A stretch of 12,678 nucleotides of DNA, taken from contig DAOVJH010000011.1 of the NCBI GenBank assembly GCA_030673345.1, positions 1 to 12,678 of the forward strand, given 5' to 3'. Position numbers and translations under genes: made by a program. The notes below the pieces were generated by a model that worked only from the letters and a program-made list of their open reading frames with translations, ran no database searches and was not told where the DNA came from. Origin of the DNA: Pseudomonadota bacterium (GTDB taxonomy: Bacteria > Pseudomonadota > Gammaproteobacteria > SZUA-229). This document shows positions 1 through 8,829 of the stretch, one piece after another (position 1 is the stretch's first letter; each line of letters begins with the position of its first letter).

Positions 1-2119
1 CATCAAGAAACAGACTCAGACGCACCGAACTTGGCGGTTTCTCGACAAATGGTATAGGAAATATGTAGTCTGCGCCAGCAGTAACACGCATATTACCGCC
101 GACAGCAAAGCCTGATACAGGGTCGCGTGGACCTAATGTATTTGATTCATAACCACGAACCGTGCGGATACCACCGGCAAAATACCGCTCATAGAATGGT
201 AGAGAGCCCGTTTTACCATAACCGTCGCCATAGGCCAGATTCGAGCGCAGCAACAGCGTCGTTGCGCTGGTTATACCTATATAGGTATTGGTGACGTAGG
301 TGAGTTTATAATATTCCAGATCACTGCCCGGAACCGTCATATTCATTCCGACGGTCTGTTGTGAACCTGCCGTTGCGAACACGGTTCGGTTTCTGGTGTC
401 ATGTGAGAAACTGGTGTTGAAGGTGAAATTGTTATACGACGTTTCACCATTATGCTCTTTCAAAAACTCTGTGACATCAAAAGATGGGTTTATCGATGAT
501 GGAATGATCTTGATATAACTTAAACCATAACCCAGACGCAGAGTATTAAACTCGGACAGAGGAACACCATAACTGATATTCAGGTCACCTGAATTTGTCT
601 GGAAGTTATTGATCAATTCTTCAGACGCATCCCTGTCACGAAAAGATACGCTCACCGTGCGGCTGATGCCATCGATGGTGTGATAAGGGTCAGTAAAAGC
701 AGCACTATAGATCGTATTCGCGCGATCGGTATTGATGTTCAAGGAAAGACGTTTACCTGTACCGAACAAGTTTTCCTGCGTCAGACCGACATTGAATATC
801 AATCCCTGCGTCTGTGAAAAACCTGCGCCGATATTAAAACTACCCGCCAGTTTTTCTTCTACCGTAACTTTCAGATCAACCTGGCTGCTGGAACCCGGTA
901 CAGGCACAGTATCGACGTCGACCGTTTCTATATACGGCAGACGCTGGATACGTATTTTTGAACGTTCGAGCAGGTCACTGGCCAGTATCGAACCTTCCAT
1001 AAGACGCATCTCTCTACGAAACACCTGGTCCTGTGTACTGTCGTTACCATGGATATTTATCCGGCGGACATAAACCTTTTCACCAGGAACAACGAAATAA
1101 GTCAGTGCGACCTCTTTTCTTTCATCGTCGATCTCAGGTGTAAGTTTCACCTCTGAAAAGGCATAACCGATGCGGCCCATCTGAGATTCCAGGCGCTTCT
1201 TACTGGTCGTCATCAGGCTGCGCGAAAAGAACATGCCCTGATGCGTCAATATCTGCGACTCCATGGTCTTACGGTTCACCACCAGCTCACCGGTCAGTTT
1301 TGATGAGGAAATCTTATAGCGCTCGCCTTCAGATACATTAACGGTTATATAGATATCCTGTTTGTCCGGTGTGATCGAAACCTGTGTTGATTCGATGGAA
1401 AATTTAATATAACCGCGATCGAGGTAATAAGAACGGATCTTTTCGAGATCACCGTTTAACTTCGGTTTAGAGTACTCATCAGCCGATGAGAATACTGCCC
1501 ATGATGACGGCACACCCGATTCCAGTTCATCGAGCAGAATGCTATCACCGTATACCTCGTTACCGACGATATTGATGTGTTTGATCAGTGCAACCTGTCC
1601 CTCAGAGATCGTAATATCGATGTCGACACGGTTCTGGTCCAGTTCTTCAATCTCTGTATTAATTTTTACGCCGTACTTACCCTGGCTGAAATAAACACGT
1701 TCGAGTTCCAGTGTTAATTTTTCGAGCAGAGAACGGTTATAGATTTGCCCGCGCGTCACACCGATGTCCACGAGTGCATCTTTTAACGCATCATCATCGA
1801 TATCAGAATTTCCTGTGAAGGCCACATCTGCGATAGATGGCCGTTCTTTGACACGGACCACCAGCGCGTCACCATCGCGGAGAAGTTTTACGTTAGCAAA
1901 GAAACCCGTTTTATATAATTCACTGATCGAATAGGTGATCTGATTATCATCGATAGGGTCACCGACGACGATGGGAAGATAGTTCAGCAAGGTACCATCG
2001 GTCAGGCGCTGAAGACCTTCGATTTTTATCTCGCTCACGATAAAAGTATCAGCACGAACCGTGGTCGTGACGAAACTATTAAGCAGGATAAGTACTAAAG
2101 ATAAACGAATAAATGACAT
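1..2119 (-). CDS. bamA: Outer membrane protein assembly factor BamA (3' end cut by window edge)
   Basis: Essential core of the BAM complex, which folds and inserts beta-barrel proteins into the outer membrane. My translation is open for 706 codons from the ATG at 2119 to the left edge. Residues 1-23 look like a signal peptide (MSFIRLSLVLILL..., cut after VRA). Residues about 25-422 fit five POTRA repeats, and the barrel starts near residue 424 (AGSFNIGAGF). The L6-loop motif VRGY, with Arg near residue 655, matches the conserved VRGF/Y of the Omp85 family. The last visible residues (RLSLFLD) align with the E. coli stretch that lies about 75 residues before the C-terminus, so that much is missing off the edge. 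It starts 25 nt after rseP; an AGGAG lies at 2134-2138, 14 nt from the ATG, which is longer than usual. In-frame from signal peptide to L6 loop, so no frameshift is seen. Confidence 0.97.
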   Translation of the reverse strand, partial: MSFIRLSLVLILLNSFVTTTVRADTFIVSEIKIEGLQRLTDGTLLNYLPIVVGDPIDDNQITYSISELYKTGFFANVKLLRDGDALVVRVKERPSIADVAFTGNSDIDDDALKDALVDIGVTRGQIYNRSLLEKLTLELERVYFSQGKYGVKINTEIEELDQNRVDIDITISEGQVALIKHINIVGNEVYGDSILLDELESGVPSSWAVFSSADEYSKPKLNGDLEKIRSYYLDRGYIKFSIESTQVSITPDKQDIYITVNVSEGERYKISSSKLTGELVVNRKTMESQILTHQGMFFSRSLMTTSKKRLESQMGRIGYAFSEVKLTPEIDDERKEVALTYFVVPGEKVYVRRINIHGNDSTQDQVFRREMRLMEGSILASDLLERSKIRIQRLPYIETVDVDTVPVPGSSSQVDLKVTVEEKLAGSFNIGAGFSQTQGLIFNVGLTQENLFGTGKRLSLNINTDRANTIYSAAFTDPYHTIDGISRTVSVSFRDRDASEELINNFQTNSGDLNISYGVPLSEFNTLRLGYGLSYIKIIPSSINPSFDVTEFLKEHNGETSYNNFTFNTSFSHDTRNRTVFATAGSQQTVGMNMTVPGSDLEYYKLTYVTNTYIGITSATTLLLRSNLAYGDGYGKTGSLPFYERYFAGGIRTVRGYESNTLGPRDPVSGFAVGGNMRVTAGADYIFPIPFVEKPPSSVRLSLFLD

Positions 2120-2144
2120 ACAGCTAATAGAGGCTCCTGAATTC

Positions 2145-3518
2145 CTACTGTACTAGACGTTGTATGTCATTAAATATTGCGATGCTCATCAGTAATGCAA
2201 GGATAGCAATACCAACCTGCTGGCCACGGAGTTCAAATGTTTCTGAAACCGGCGAACCTTTGATGATCTCAATAAAATAATAAAACAGGTGACCGCCGTC
2301 CAGCATCGGTACCGGCAGCAAGTTCAACACACCCAGACTGACAGAGATTACCGCCAGAAAGGACAGGAATGAAACCAGGCCGATACTCGCAGTAACGCCA
2401 GCATAGGTCGCTATAGTGATGGGCCCGGAAATATTCGCAAGATTTGCCTCGCCTGCTACCATCTTCCACAGAACACGAAGTGTCAATGAAGACATATCCC
2501 AGGTTTTGACGACCGCCTTAAAGCCTGCATCCAACGGTGAATACTCTACCCGTGTCACCAGTTCCTGGCGCACCTCTTCCGGCACATGCTGATATGCACC
2601 GATATAACCCTGCTGCTCGCCTTCTTTCGTTTTGCGACTTTTAGGGGTGACCGTAACGATCTCTTCGAAACCATTGCGCAACACCACAAAATTCATTACC
2701 AGACCCGGTTTTTTGCGGATCATCTCCACCAGGGACAGCCACTTATCAACAGCCAGGCCATCGACTTCCAGGATTACATCACCCTTTTGTATGCCGGCAC
2801 TTTCAGCAGCACTCTGCTCCATGACACCACCGATTTCGAGTTCCAACAGAGGCCACCACTGCTTAAAGCCTAGACGCTTAAAGATGTCACCCTCTTCTTC
2901 CAGGATATGCATATCGCCCAGCGCCAGCACCCGGCTCTTGTCCAAACCATCCACATCACGAACCAGTACATCGATATTGCCACCTTCCAGGCCGTGATTA
3001 AGGACTTCTAACCTGAATTCATTCCATGACCTAATAGACACATCACCGACCATTAACACTTCGTCACGAACCTGAAATCCAGATTTTTCCACAATGCTGC
3101 CAGGTTCAGCCTCACCGACGAATGGACGATCGACCGTACTCCCCAGCATGAAGACTATCCAGTACAGAAATACGGCTAAGATAAAATTAAATGCCGGGCC
3201 AGCAAATACGATCGCGATGCGTTTTGAAATACTCTGATTATTAAAAGCACGTGCTTTTTCAGATTCCGCTACATCGCCTTCACGCTCATCGAGCATCTTG
3301 ACATAACCGCCGAGCGGGATAGCCGCGATGACAAATTCGATGTCATCACCTTCGGCTGATTTTTTTTGCCAGCTGAACAGCGGCCGACCAAAGCCGATAG
3401 AAAAACGCAGTACTTTTACACCCGCTTTACGCGCGACCCAGTAATGGCCATATTCATGAAATGTGACCAATACGCCGATCGCGATAATGAAGAAAAATAT
3501 GTTATGTAAAACGCTCAT
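2145..3518 (-). CDS. rseP: Site-2 intramembrane zinc metalloprotease RseP
   Basis: Inner-membrane protease that makes the second cut in anti-sigma factor RseA (MucA in pseudomonads), releasing the extracytoplasmic stress sigma factor; it also clears signal-peptide remnants in E. coli. The 457 residues compare with about 450 in E. coli. The first membrane segment carries HEYGH (His21, Glu22, His25), the zinc-binding HExxH. The C-terminal membrane segment carries the third ligand in NLLPVPMLDGG (Asp407). PLGGYVKM at 68-75 is the family's membrane-associated loop. Two periplasmic PDZ domains lie about 128-200 and 225-295, the second containing SAGIQKGDVIL. The gene sits 17 nt after dxr without a recognisable Shine-Dalgarno, suggesting coupled translation. 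Its place directly before bamA is conserved and fits an envelope-quality role. Confidence 0.97.
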   Translation of the reverse strand: MSVLHNIFFFIIAIGVLVTFHEYGHYWVARKAGVKVLRFSIGFGRPLFSWQKKSAEGDDIEFVIAAIPLGGYVKMLDEREGDVAESEKARAFNNQSISKRIAIVFAGPAFNFILAVFLYWIVFMLGSTVDRPFVGEAEPGSIVEKSGFQVRDEVLMVGDVSIRSWNEFRLEVLNHGLEGGNIDVLVRDVDGLDKSRVLALGDMHILEEEGDIFKRLGFKQWWPLLELEIGGVMEQSAAESAGIQKGDVILEVDGLAVDKWLSLVEMIRKKPGLVMNFVVLRNGFEEIVTVTPKSRKTKEGEQQGYIGAYQHVPEEVRQELVTRVEYSPLDAGFKAVVKTWDMSSLTLRVLWKMVAGEANLANISGPITIATYAGVTASIGLVSFLSFLAVISVSLGVLNLLPVPMLDGGHLFYYFIEIIKGSPVSETFELRGQQVGIAILALLMSIAIFNDIQRLVQ

Positions 3519-3535
3519 AATAATCTATTCAAACT

Positions 3536-4759
3536 CTAATGCATCACTGCCAGGCATTCATTCGTTATACTTCTGGCCATCGCGTCAGCTTCCAGTATAT
3601 CTTCCAGTGAACTGACATCTTCGGTTATTTTTGCTTTTTCCATGGTCTGTTCAATCACAACCGCAATATCGTTGAACCCTATCTTCTCATCGAGAAAAGC
3701 GGCAACGGCGATCTCATTTGCAGCATTTAAAACGATTGTTGCCGAACCGCCTTTTTTTATCGCCTCATAACACAGCCGAAGGCATGGAAAACGCGCCAGG
3801 TCCGGTTGCTCAAAGTCTAGTTTTGCGACATCAAATATGTTCAGTGGTTCAACACCAGATGATATTCTTTCAGGCCATGCCAGGGCATGCGCTATCGGCG
3901 TGCGCATATCCGGGTTACCCAGCTGCGCAAGTACCGAACCATCAGTATACGTCACCATCGAATGGATAACACTCTGCGGGTGTATCACAACATCGATGTT
4001 TGCGATATCCATATCAAACAGCCAATAAGCTTCTATCAGCTCGAGGCCTTTATTCATCAGTGTGGCAGAGTCGACCGAAATCTTCCTGCCCATATCCCAG
4101 TTTGGATGCGCCACGGCTTGCTCAGGTGTCACATCATGCAACTGCTCAGTAGACCAGGTTCTAAACGGGCCTCCACTGGCCGTTAACAGGATACGCTTGA
4201 TTCCTACGCAAGCCTGCTGGTTTACCATTTTAACCGAAGAATGGTGTTCAGTGAGACTATCTGGCAGACATTGGAAGATCGCATTGTGCTCACTATCGAC
4301 CGGCATCAATACAGCATTGTTTTCTCTGGCCGTGTCAATGAACAATTTGCCAGACATCACCAGCGCTTCCTTATTCGCCAGCAATACACGTTTACCCGCT
4401 TTGGCTGCAGCGAGTGTCGGCACCAGACCCGCTGCACCAACGATCGCGGCGACGACACAATCGACCTGCTGATCATTGACCACCTGCAGCAAACCAGATT
4501 CACCTTCGAGGACGACCGTCTGACTTTTAGCTGAAGACAGGCGACTGCGCAGTTCAGCAGCAGATTCCACGTCATTCATCACTGCATAACGAGGATTCCA
4601 TCGATCACACAGTAATTGCATCGCTTCAACATTAGTATTCGCGGTTAATGCATAGATCTGATAACGATCAGGATGCCGAGTGACGACATCCAGCGTACTC
4701 GCACCGATGCTGCCTGTTGCGCCCAACAAGGTGATCTGCAATGGTTCAGCTGATGTCAT
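3536..4759 (-). CDS. dxr: 1-deoxy-D-xylulose 5-phosphate reductoisomerase
   Basis: Second enzyme of the MEP isoprenoid pathway: NADPH-dependent rearrangement and reduction of DXP to 2-C-methyl-D-erythritol 4-phosphate; the target of fosmidomycin. The 407 residues compare with about 398 in E. coli. LGATGSIG at 12-19 is the NADPH-binding glycine motif. Metal-binding acids are visible as Asp155 and Glu157 ([11 protein letters not shown]) and Glu240 (MNKGLE). SGGPFR at 195-200 and the [17 protein letters not shown] stretch from 218 form the substrate pocket and flap region. The ATG overlaps the cdsA stop (ATGA, 4756-4759), and no Shine-Dalgarno precedes it, so translation is probably coupled to cdsA. 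The product feeds undecaprenyl phosphate synthesis, in which the neighbouring uppS acts later. Confidence 0.98.
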   Translation of the reverse strand: MTSAEPLQITLLGATGSIGASTLDVVTRHPDRYQIYALTANTNVEAMQLLCDRWNPRYAVMNDVESAAELRSRLSSAKSQTVVLEGESGLLQVVNDQQVDCVVAAIVGAAGLVPTLAAAKAGKRVLLANKEALVMSGKLFIDTARENNAVLMPVDSEHNAIFQCLPDSLTEHHSSVKMVNQQACVGIKRILLTASGGPFRTWSTEQLHDVTPEQAVAHPNWDMGRKISVDSATLMNKGLELIEAYWLFDMDIANIDVVIHPQSVIHSMVTYTDGSVLAQLGNPDMRTPIAHALAWPERISSGVEPLNIFDVAKLDFEQPDLARFPCLRLCYEAIKKGGSATIVLNAANEIAVAAFLDEKIGFNDIAVVIEQTMEKAKITEDVSSLEDILEADAMARSITNECLAVMH

Positions 4760-5589
4760 GATAGTGGATCAAATAACCGGGCGTATATCAGCCAGTTATA
4801 GCCGACCGCAAACACCGGTATAGCCGCTAGCGCACTATCCACCCGATCCAGGATGCCGCCGTGTCCAGGCAATATATTGCCGCTATCCTTCAGACCCGCC
4901 TCACGTTTCAAAAAACTGACATACAGATCGCCGCTGACGGAGATAAACGTCAAGATAACCGATAACAGCACCAGTAATGCCGAACGCTCAGTATCCAGCT
5001 CAAAGTAATAGCTCGCTATCAAGGTATATACAGAAGTGACAACAACAGCACCTATCAGTCCTTCTTTGGTTTTGCCCGGGCTGATATTCGGGGCAAGTTT
5101 ATTTTTACCGAATTTCTTGCCTGAAAAATAAGCGCCGATATCAGCAACCCACACCAGCGCCAGCGCATAGAACAACCACTCCCCACCCTGTTGCATGGCG
5201 TGAATCTTTTGCATGGCGAATGCTACTGCTGGCAAAACAACGATAGCGATAAGCAACTTATCTATTTTCAGATCTGAGTTTGCTGCGCCGGGTTTGGCGA
5301 ATCTAAGATAATAGCTGATACTGAACCACCACAATACCGAGACATAGATAAAAAAGTGGGCATAATCAGCCAGATAATACTGTACCGCCCAGGTGCCTGA
5401 AGTGATGATGAGCGCGAATAAAATCCTCAGCGGATTATTGTTAATACCTGAAAGCCTCGCCCACTCAAAAGCAGAAACCAGGACGATGAACAACACGAAT
5501 AAGAAGAAAACAGAAGTCGGCTGGAAAAAGATCATCCAGACAACAAAAGCTGCCATTGGTATCGCTGTTAATATTCGTTGGTACAACAT
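4756..5589 (-). CDS. cdsA: Phosphatidate cytidylyltransferase (CDP-diacylglycerol synthase)
   Basis: Integral membrane enzyme that converts phosphatidic acid and CTP to CDP-diacylglycerol, the precursor of all major bacterial phospholipids. The 277 residues form a chain of hydrophobic segments (about seven to eight membrane helices). The family signature runs from Ser225 to Asp251 and includes [10 protein letters not shown] and [11 protein letters not shown], with its conserved Lys and Asp residues intact. The acidic segment [18 protein letters not shown] (147-164) is also typical. The start is forced: an in-frame TAA lies two codons upstream, and [11 protein letters not shown] aligns with the E. 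coli start. No Shine-Dalgarno is seen in the AT-rich 49-bp gap after uppS. The stop overlaps the dxr start by 4 nt. Confidence 0.97.
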   Translation of the reverse strand: MLYQRILTAIPMAAFVVWMIFFQPTSVFFLFVLFIVLVSAFEWARLSGINNNPLRILFALIITSGTWAVQYYLADYAHFFIYVSVLWWFSISYYLRFAKPGAANSDLKIDKLLIAIVVLPAVAFAMQKIHAMQQGGEWLFYALALVWVADIGAYFSGKKFGKNKLAPNISPGKTKEGLIGAVVVTSVYTLIASYYFELDTERSALLVLLSVILTFISVSGDLYVSFLKREAGLKDSGNILPGHGGILDRVDSALAAIPVFAVGYNWLIYARLFDPLS

Positions 5590-5638
5590 GATATGTTATC
5601 GGTTATATTATTCTTATTTTAAATAGAGTTCAGTTGTT

Positions 5639-6400
5639 TCAGCTCTCTACCGCTTCACTATCTAACAACTGTGTCCCGGTCTTGCCAAATCGGCGCTGTC
5701 TTCCCGTATACCAGTTTAATGCAGCATCAAAATCTTCATCTGAGAAATCCGGCCATAATATATCGGTGAAGTATAATTCGCTATATGCCAGCTGCCATAT
5801 CAAAAAATTACTGATACGCTGCTCTCCCCCAGTACGTATGAACAGATCTGGTGCGGGCATCTCACTCAGTGACACAAATGAATCAAACATCGCCTCATCT
5901 ATATCTGTCAGTTTTTTATCACCATTGATTACTTCTTCAGTAATCAACCTGCAAGCATTAACGATATCCCAACGGCCACCATAATTAGCCGCTATATTCA
6001 GATGTAATCCCGTATTCTTTTCGGTCAGCACTTCTGCTTCATTAATTTTGCCCTGTAACTTTTCTGAAAACCGTGTGCGATCACCAATAAACTTCACGCA
6101 GACATTTTTTTTATTCAGTTTTTTTACTTCTGCCATTATCGTAGAAACAAATAATGACATTAAGTTGCTCACTTCAGAAACAGGTCGGTTCCAGTTCTCA
6201 CTGCTGAATGCGAATATCGTCAACGCTTCGATATTATTCTTTACGCAATTTTCTACAACTCTTCGCGTCGCATCCACACCTGCTTTATGGCCTGCAGCAC
6301 GGGGCAGGTGACGCTTGTTCGCCCAGCGTCCGTTACCGTCCATCACGACAGCTATATGGCCTGGCAGAACCGTTCCTGTGCTATCGATCATCGCAGTCAT
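5639..6400 (-). CDS. uppS: Undecaprenyl diphosphate synthase ((2E,6E)-farnesyl-diphosphate specific, cis-prenyltransferase)
   Basis: Cytosolic enzyme that adds eight cis isoprene units to farnesyl diphosphate, giving the C55 lipid carrier for peptidoglycan and O-antigen. 253 residues, the usual family length. The motif VMDGNGRWA at 19-27 contains the catalytic Asp21. GHKAG at 37-41, SSENWNRP at 66-73, NIAANYGGRWDI from 135 and the RTGGEQRISNFL signature at 189-200 are intact, as is SELYFTD with Glu208. Also named ispU in E. coli. The start at 6400 lies 28 nt after frr; an ATG three codons in (6391) is possible, and neither has a clear Shine-Dalgarno. An upstream ATG near 6412 is followed at once by a stop. 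Confidence 0.97.
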   Translation of the reverse strand: MTAMIDSTGTVLPGHIAVVMDGNGRWANKRHLPRAAGHKAGVDATRRVVENCVKNNIEALTIFAFSSENWNRPVSEVSNLMSLFVSTIMAEVKKLNKKNVCVKFIGDRTRFSEKLQGKINEAEVLTEKNTGLHLNIAANYGGRWDIVNACRLITEEVINGDKKLTDIDEAMFDSFVSLSEMPAPDLFIRTGGEQRISNFLIWQLAYSELYFTDILWPDFSDEDFDAALNWYTGRQRRFGKTGTQLLDSEAVES

Positions 6401-6428
6401 CGAGCTAAACCATCAAGGTATAGCTGCT

Positions 6429-6986
6429 CTATATCTCCATCAACTCTTTTTCTTTTACTGCGACAACTTCATCGACACTTGCGACATATTTATCGGTGTG
6501 TTTCTGTACGTCATCTTCAGCCTGCCTGCACTCATCTTCTGAGATCTCTTTATCTTTTAACAGGTCTTTAAAATCACTGTTGGCGTCACGTCTGATATTA
6601 CGGACTGCTATCTTTGCGTTCTCACCGTCTCCTTTTACAACCTTCACCAGTTCACGACGACGCTCTTCGGTCAAAGGTGGCATAGGTATACGGATCAGGT
6701 TACCTGCTGTCGATGGGTTGAGCCCCAGTCCTGAGTTCATGATTGCTTTTTCGACGACAGCAACCATCTGTTTTTCCCACGGCGCAACAGCCAATGTTCT
6801 GGAATCTTCTACCGTCACGTTAGCAACCTGGTTGATCGGTGTATCCGTACCGTAATAATCGACCATTATCTGATCGAGCAGACTGGGATGTGCACGTCCT
6901 GTCCTTATCTTTGTTAATTCGGTGCGTAGTGAGTCAACACTCTTTCCCATACGAGTCTCAGCATCTGTAAGAATTTCTTTAATCAC
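6429..6986 (-). CDS. frr: Ribosome recycling factor (GTG start)
   Basis: Acts with EF-G to split the post-termination ribosome so that it can start again. 185 residues, exactly the E. coli length. Visible family stretches are [12 protein letters not shown] near residue 27, [11 protein letters not shown] at 58-68, [24 protein letters not shown] from 87, and [10 protein letters not shown] near 127, followed by a charged helical C-terminal arm that completes the three-helix bundle of domain I. The start codon is GTG (6986-6984), directly after the pyrH TGA (TGAGTG, no gap). A GGGAG at 6995-6999, inside the end of pyrH, is spaced 8 nt from it. The length match and this ribosome-binding site support the GTG. 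Co-transcribed with pyrH. Confidence 0.98.
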   Translation of the reverse strand: MIKEILTDAETRMGKSVDSLRTELTKIRTGRAHPSLLDQIMVDYYGTDTPINQVANVTVEDSRTLAVAPWEKQMVAVVEKAIMNSGLGLNPSTAGNLIRIPMPPLTEERRRELVKVVKGDGENAKIAVRNIRRDANSDFKDLLKDKEISEDECRQAEDDVQKHTDKYVASVDEVVAVKEKELMEI

Positions 6987-7718
6987 TCACTTATCTCCCA
7001 TTTTTACGGTAGTACCAATAGTCTGATCTTTCATCGTGGCTGGTAAAGAGCCAACGTCATTTAGATTAAATATCCGCAACGGCAGGCCGTTATCACGACA
7101 CAGAACGATCGCAGTCGCATCCATCACCTGCAGGTTTTTATCCAGAACTTCATCAAACGTTAAAGATTCATATCGTTTTGCATCAGGGTTTTTTACCGGG
7201 TCAGAATCATAGACACCATCTACTTTAGTCGCTTTGAGTACGCTGTCTGCACCGATCTCGACCGCTCGCAAACAACCAGCTGTATCGGTGGTAAAAAACG
7301 GGTTACCGATTCCAGCAGCAAAGATGACGACACGTCCTTTTTCCAGGTGTCGTACGGCACGACGCTGGACGTATTCCTCACACATACGGTTTATTTTTAT
7401 CGCGGACATAACACGACATGTCATGCCCTGTTTCTCGAGTGCATCCTGCATTGCCAGGCTGTTTATCACCGTCGCCAGCATACCCATATGATCGCCGGTC
7501 ACCCGCTCTATTCCGGATTGAACCAGTCCGGCGCCACGGAAGATATTTCCACCACCGATGACCAGGGCAACTTCGACTCCCATATTAACGACTTCTGCAA
7601 TCTCAGAAGCTACACGTGCCAGCATTTTTGCATCGATGCCATAGTCCTGATCTGCCATCAGGGCTTCACCGCTCAACTTCAATAAGACACGTTTATAGTT
7701 AACTGGCGCAGATGTCAT
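6987..7718 (-). CDS. pyrH: Uridylate kinase (UMP kinase)
   Basis: Phosphorylates UMP to UDP with ATP; bacterial UMP kinases are hexamers of the amino-acid-kinase fold, activated by GTP and inhibited by UTP. 243 residues against 241 in E. coli. LKLSGEAL at 13-20 is the ATP-phosphate loop, [12 protein letters not shown] at 53-64 binds UMP/phosphate, GDHMGMLAT at 75-83 is conserved, and [11 protein letters not shown] at 138-148 is the nucleotide-binding segment, followed by [10 protein letters not shown] at 161-170. A GAGAG at 7725-7729 is spaced 6 nt from the ATG. It is the first gene after the terminator that follows tsf, so it heads its own unit or receives readthrough. It supplies UDP for RNA synthesis and, through UTP, for UDP-sugars. 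Confidence 0.98.
   Translation of the reverse strand: MTSAPVNYKRVLLKLSGEALMADQDYGIDAKMLARVASEIAEVVNMGVEVALVIGGGNIFRGAGLVQSGIERVTGDHMGMLATVINSLAMQDALEKQGMTCRVMSAIKINRMCEEYVQRRAVRHLEKGRVVIFAAGIGNPFFTTDTAGCLRAVEIGADSVLKATKVDGVYDSDPVKNPDAKRYESLTFDEVLDKNLQVMDATAIVLCRDNGLPLRIFNLNDVGSLPATMKDQTIGTTVKMGDK
6995..6999 (-). promoter_or_regulatory. Shine-Dalgarno that fixes the frr GTG start
   Basis: GGGAG on the minus strand lies within the last codons of pyrH, 8 nt upstream of the frr GTG. It is the clearest ribosome-binding site in the pyrH-to-bamA group, and it supports GTG as the true start, because no ATG gives the family N-terminus. Confidence 0.75.
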
Positions 7719-7886
7719 AATTTTCTCTCTTTTTATTATTGTTTAGTCTACACACAAAAAACCGGGAGATGTCCCCCGGTTTTTTGTTTCACGATATACG
7801 CTGTCCGTCATGTAAAAATATATGCATAGTAACATTCATATATACGCTATTCCTTTGCTTATCCCTGTTATCAACCTTACGCCAGC
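7719..7886 (-). other. tsf-pyrH intergenic region with terminator and possible weak pyrH promoter
   Basis: The 168 bp between tsf and pyrH are AT-rich and contain no open frame of note. A strong hairpin terminator lies at 7754-7787. Downstream of it only about 35 bp remain before pyrH. A minus-strand AATAAT at 7735-7740 resembles a -10 box, but the only -35 candidate is the terminator's T-run at 15 nt, so a promoter here is doubtful. Upstream of the terminator a TATATC near 7793-7798 lacks a matching -35. How pyrH is transcribed (own promoter or readthrough) is not settled by the sequence. Confidence 0.4.
7754..7787 (-). terminator. Rho-independent terminator after tsf (symmetrical, could work both ways)
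   Basis: Inverted repeat with ACAAAAAACCGGG (7754-7766) facing CCCGGTTTTTTGT (7775-7787), a 13-bp arm around an 8-nt loop. Read on the minus strand it is a GC core followed by a run of six T, the classical terminator form. It lies 99 bp past the tsf stop and so ends the rpsB-tsf transcript. Because A and T runs flank both sides it is formally bidirectional, but no plus-strand gene needs it. Partial readthrough would feed pyrH. Confidence 0.9.
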
Positions 7887-8768
7887 TTAACCGTTGACCT
7901 GAGCCATTACTTCATCAGCGAAGTTTTCCTGCTTCTTCTCGATGCCTTCACCAACTTCATATCGTACGAAGCGATTTACGGTTGCACCAGCATCAGAAAG
8001 CAGTGTTTCAACTGTTTTATCCGGGTCTTTAACGAAAGACTGGCCTAACAGAGTAATCTCTGCCAGGTACTTACGGATACGGCCTGTCAGCATCTTCTCA
8101 ACGATGTCGGCAGGTTTACCGCTCTCCAGTGCCTGCGCACGTAAGATCTCTTTCTCTTTCTCAAGTGTATCAGTTGGCACTTCAGCCTCACTCACACAAA
8201 GCGGATTACTGGCAGCGATATGCATGGCAACATCTTTGATCAGGTCGTCATTGCCATTTTCCATCTCAACAAGCACACCCATACGTGAACCATGCAGATA
8301 GCCACCGAAACTTCCAGTAGCCGACTCCAGTATCTCAAAGCGACGAAGCTGCATATTTTCACCGATCTTTGCTATCTTCGCTTTACGCGCTTCTTCGATC
8401 GTTTCTGAAGAACCATCGAGTGTCATCTCAGACAATGCAGCAACATCGGCAGGTTTATTTGTCAGCGCTGTTTTAGCGATCGCGGTAACAAATGACAGGA
8501 AGTCATCACCACCAGAAACAAAATCAGTCTCACAGTTTACTTCTACCACAGCAGCAGATTTACCGTCATCACTGATCTCGATAACAACGCGGCCTTCAGC
8601 AGCGACACGGCCAGATTTTTTATCAGCCTTTGCCATGCCGGATTTACGCATGTTTTCGATTGCCACATCGATGTCACCATCGGTTTCCTGCAGCGCTTTT
8701 TTACATTCCATCATGCCTGAACCTGTACGTTCACGCAGTTCTTTTACCATTGAAGCTGTAATTTGCAT
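7887..8768 (-). CDS. tsf: Elongation factor Ts
   Basis: Guanine-nucleotide exchange factor that regenerates EF-Tu-GTP from EF-Tu-GDP. 293 residues from the ATG at 8768, against about 283 in E. coli. The N-terminal domain has VKELRERTGSGMMECKKAL (from residue 8; first family signature). The second signature, VNCETDFVSG, spans residues 77-86, with the TDFV (81-84) that contacts EF-Tu. The reading frame also has a GTG one codon earlier (8771). I chose ATG because the AGGAG at 8777-8781 is 8 nt from it but only 5 nt from the GTG, and because the protein then begins MQITASMVKEL, like E. coli MAEITASLVKEL. It follows rpsB by about 61 bp with no terminator between them, so they form one operon. Confidence 0.98.
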   Translation of the reverse strand: MQITASMVKELRERTGSGMMECKKALQETDGDIDVAIENMRKSGMAKADKKSGRVAAEGRVVIEISDDGKSAAVVEVNCETDFVSGGDDFLSFVTAIAKTALTNKPADVAALSEMTLDGSSETIEEARKAKIAKIGENMQLRRFEILESATGSFGGYLHGSRMGVLVEMENGNDDLIKDVAMHIAASNPLCVSEAEVPTDTLEKEKEILRAQALESGKPADIVEKMLTGRIRKYLAEITLLGQSFVKDPDKTVETLLSDAGATVNRFVRYEVGEGIEKKQENFADEVMAQVNG

Positions 8769-8776
8769 CACAGTTA

Positions 8777-8781
8777 CTCCT
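8777..8781 (-). promoter_or_regulatory. Shine-Dalgarno deciding the tsf start
   Basis: AGGAG on the minus strand, 8 nt before the ATG at 8768 and 5 nt before an adjacent in-frame GTG at 8771. The spacing favours the ATG. Confidence 0.75.
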
Positions 8782-8829
8782 AAACTAAATATTCTTAATA
8801 AAAATTGTCTTAACTAATTTACGGATGCT

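Noticed and set aside
732..1073. Plus-strand 113-codon frame.
   Set aside because: It lies wholly antisense to the bamA frame, which encodes clear POTRA/barrel sequence; no supporting signals.
2148..2330. Possible envelope-stress sigma factor promoter inside the end of rseP, before bamA.
   Set aside because: A GAACTC-like element is present, but I found no matching -10 at the right distance; bamA can be reached by operon transcription.
8769..8771. GTG start for tsf one codon upstream of the ATG.
   Set aside because: Spacing of 5 nt from AGGAG is tighter than the 8 nt to the ATG, and the ATG gives the family-like N-terminus.
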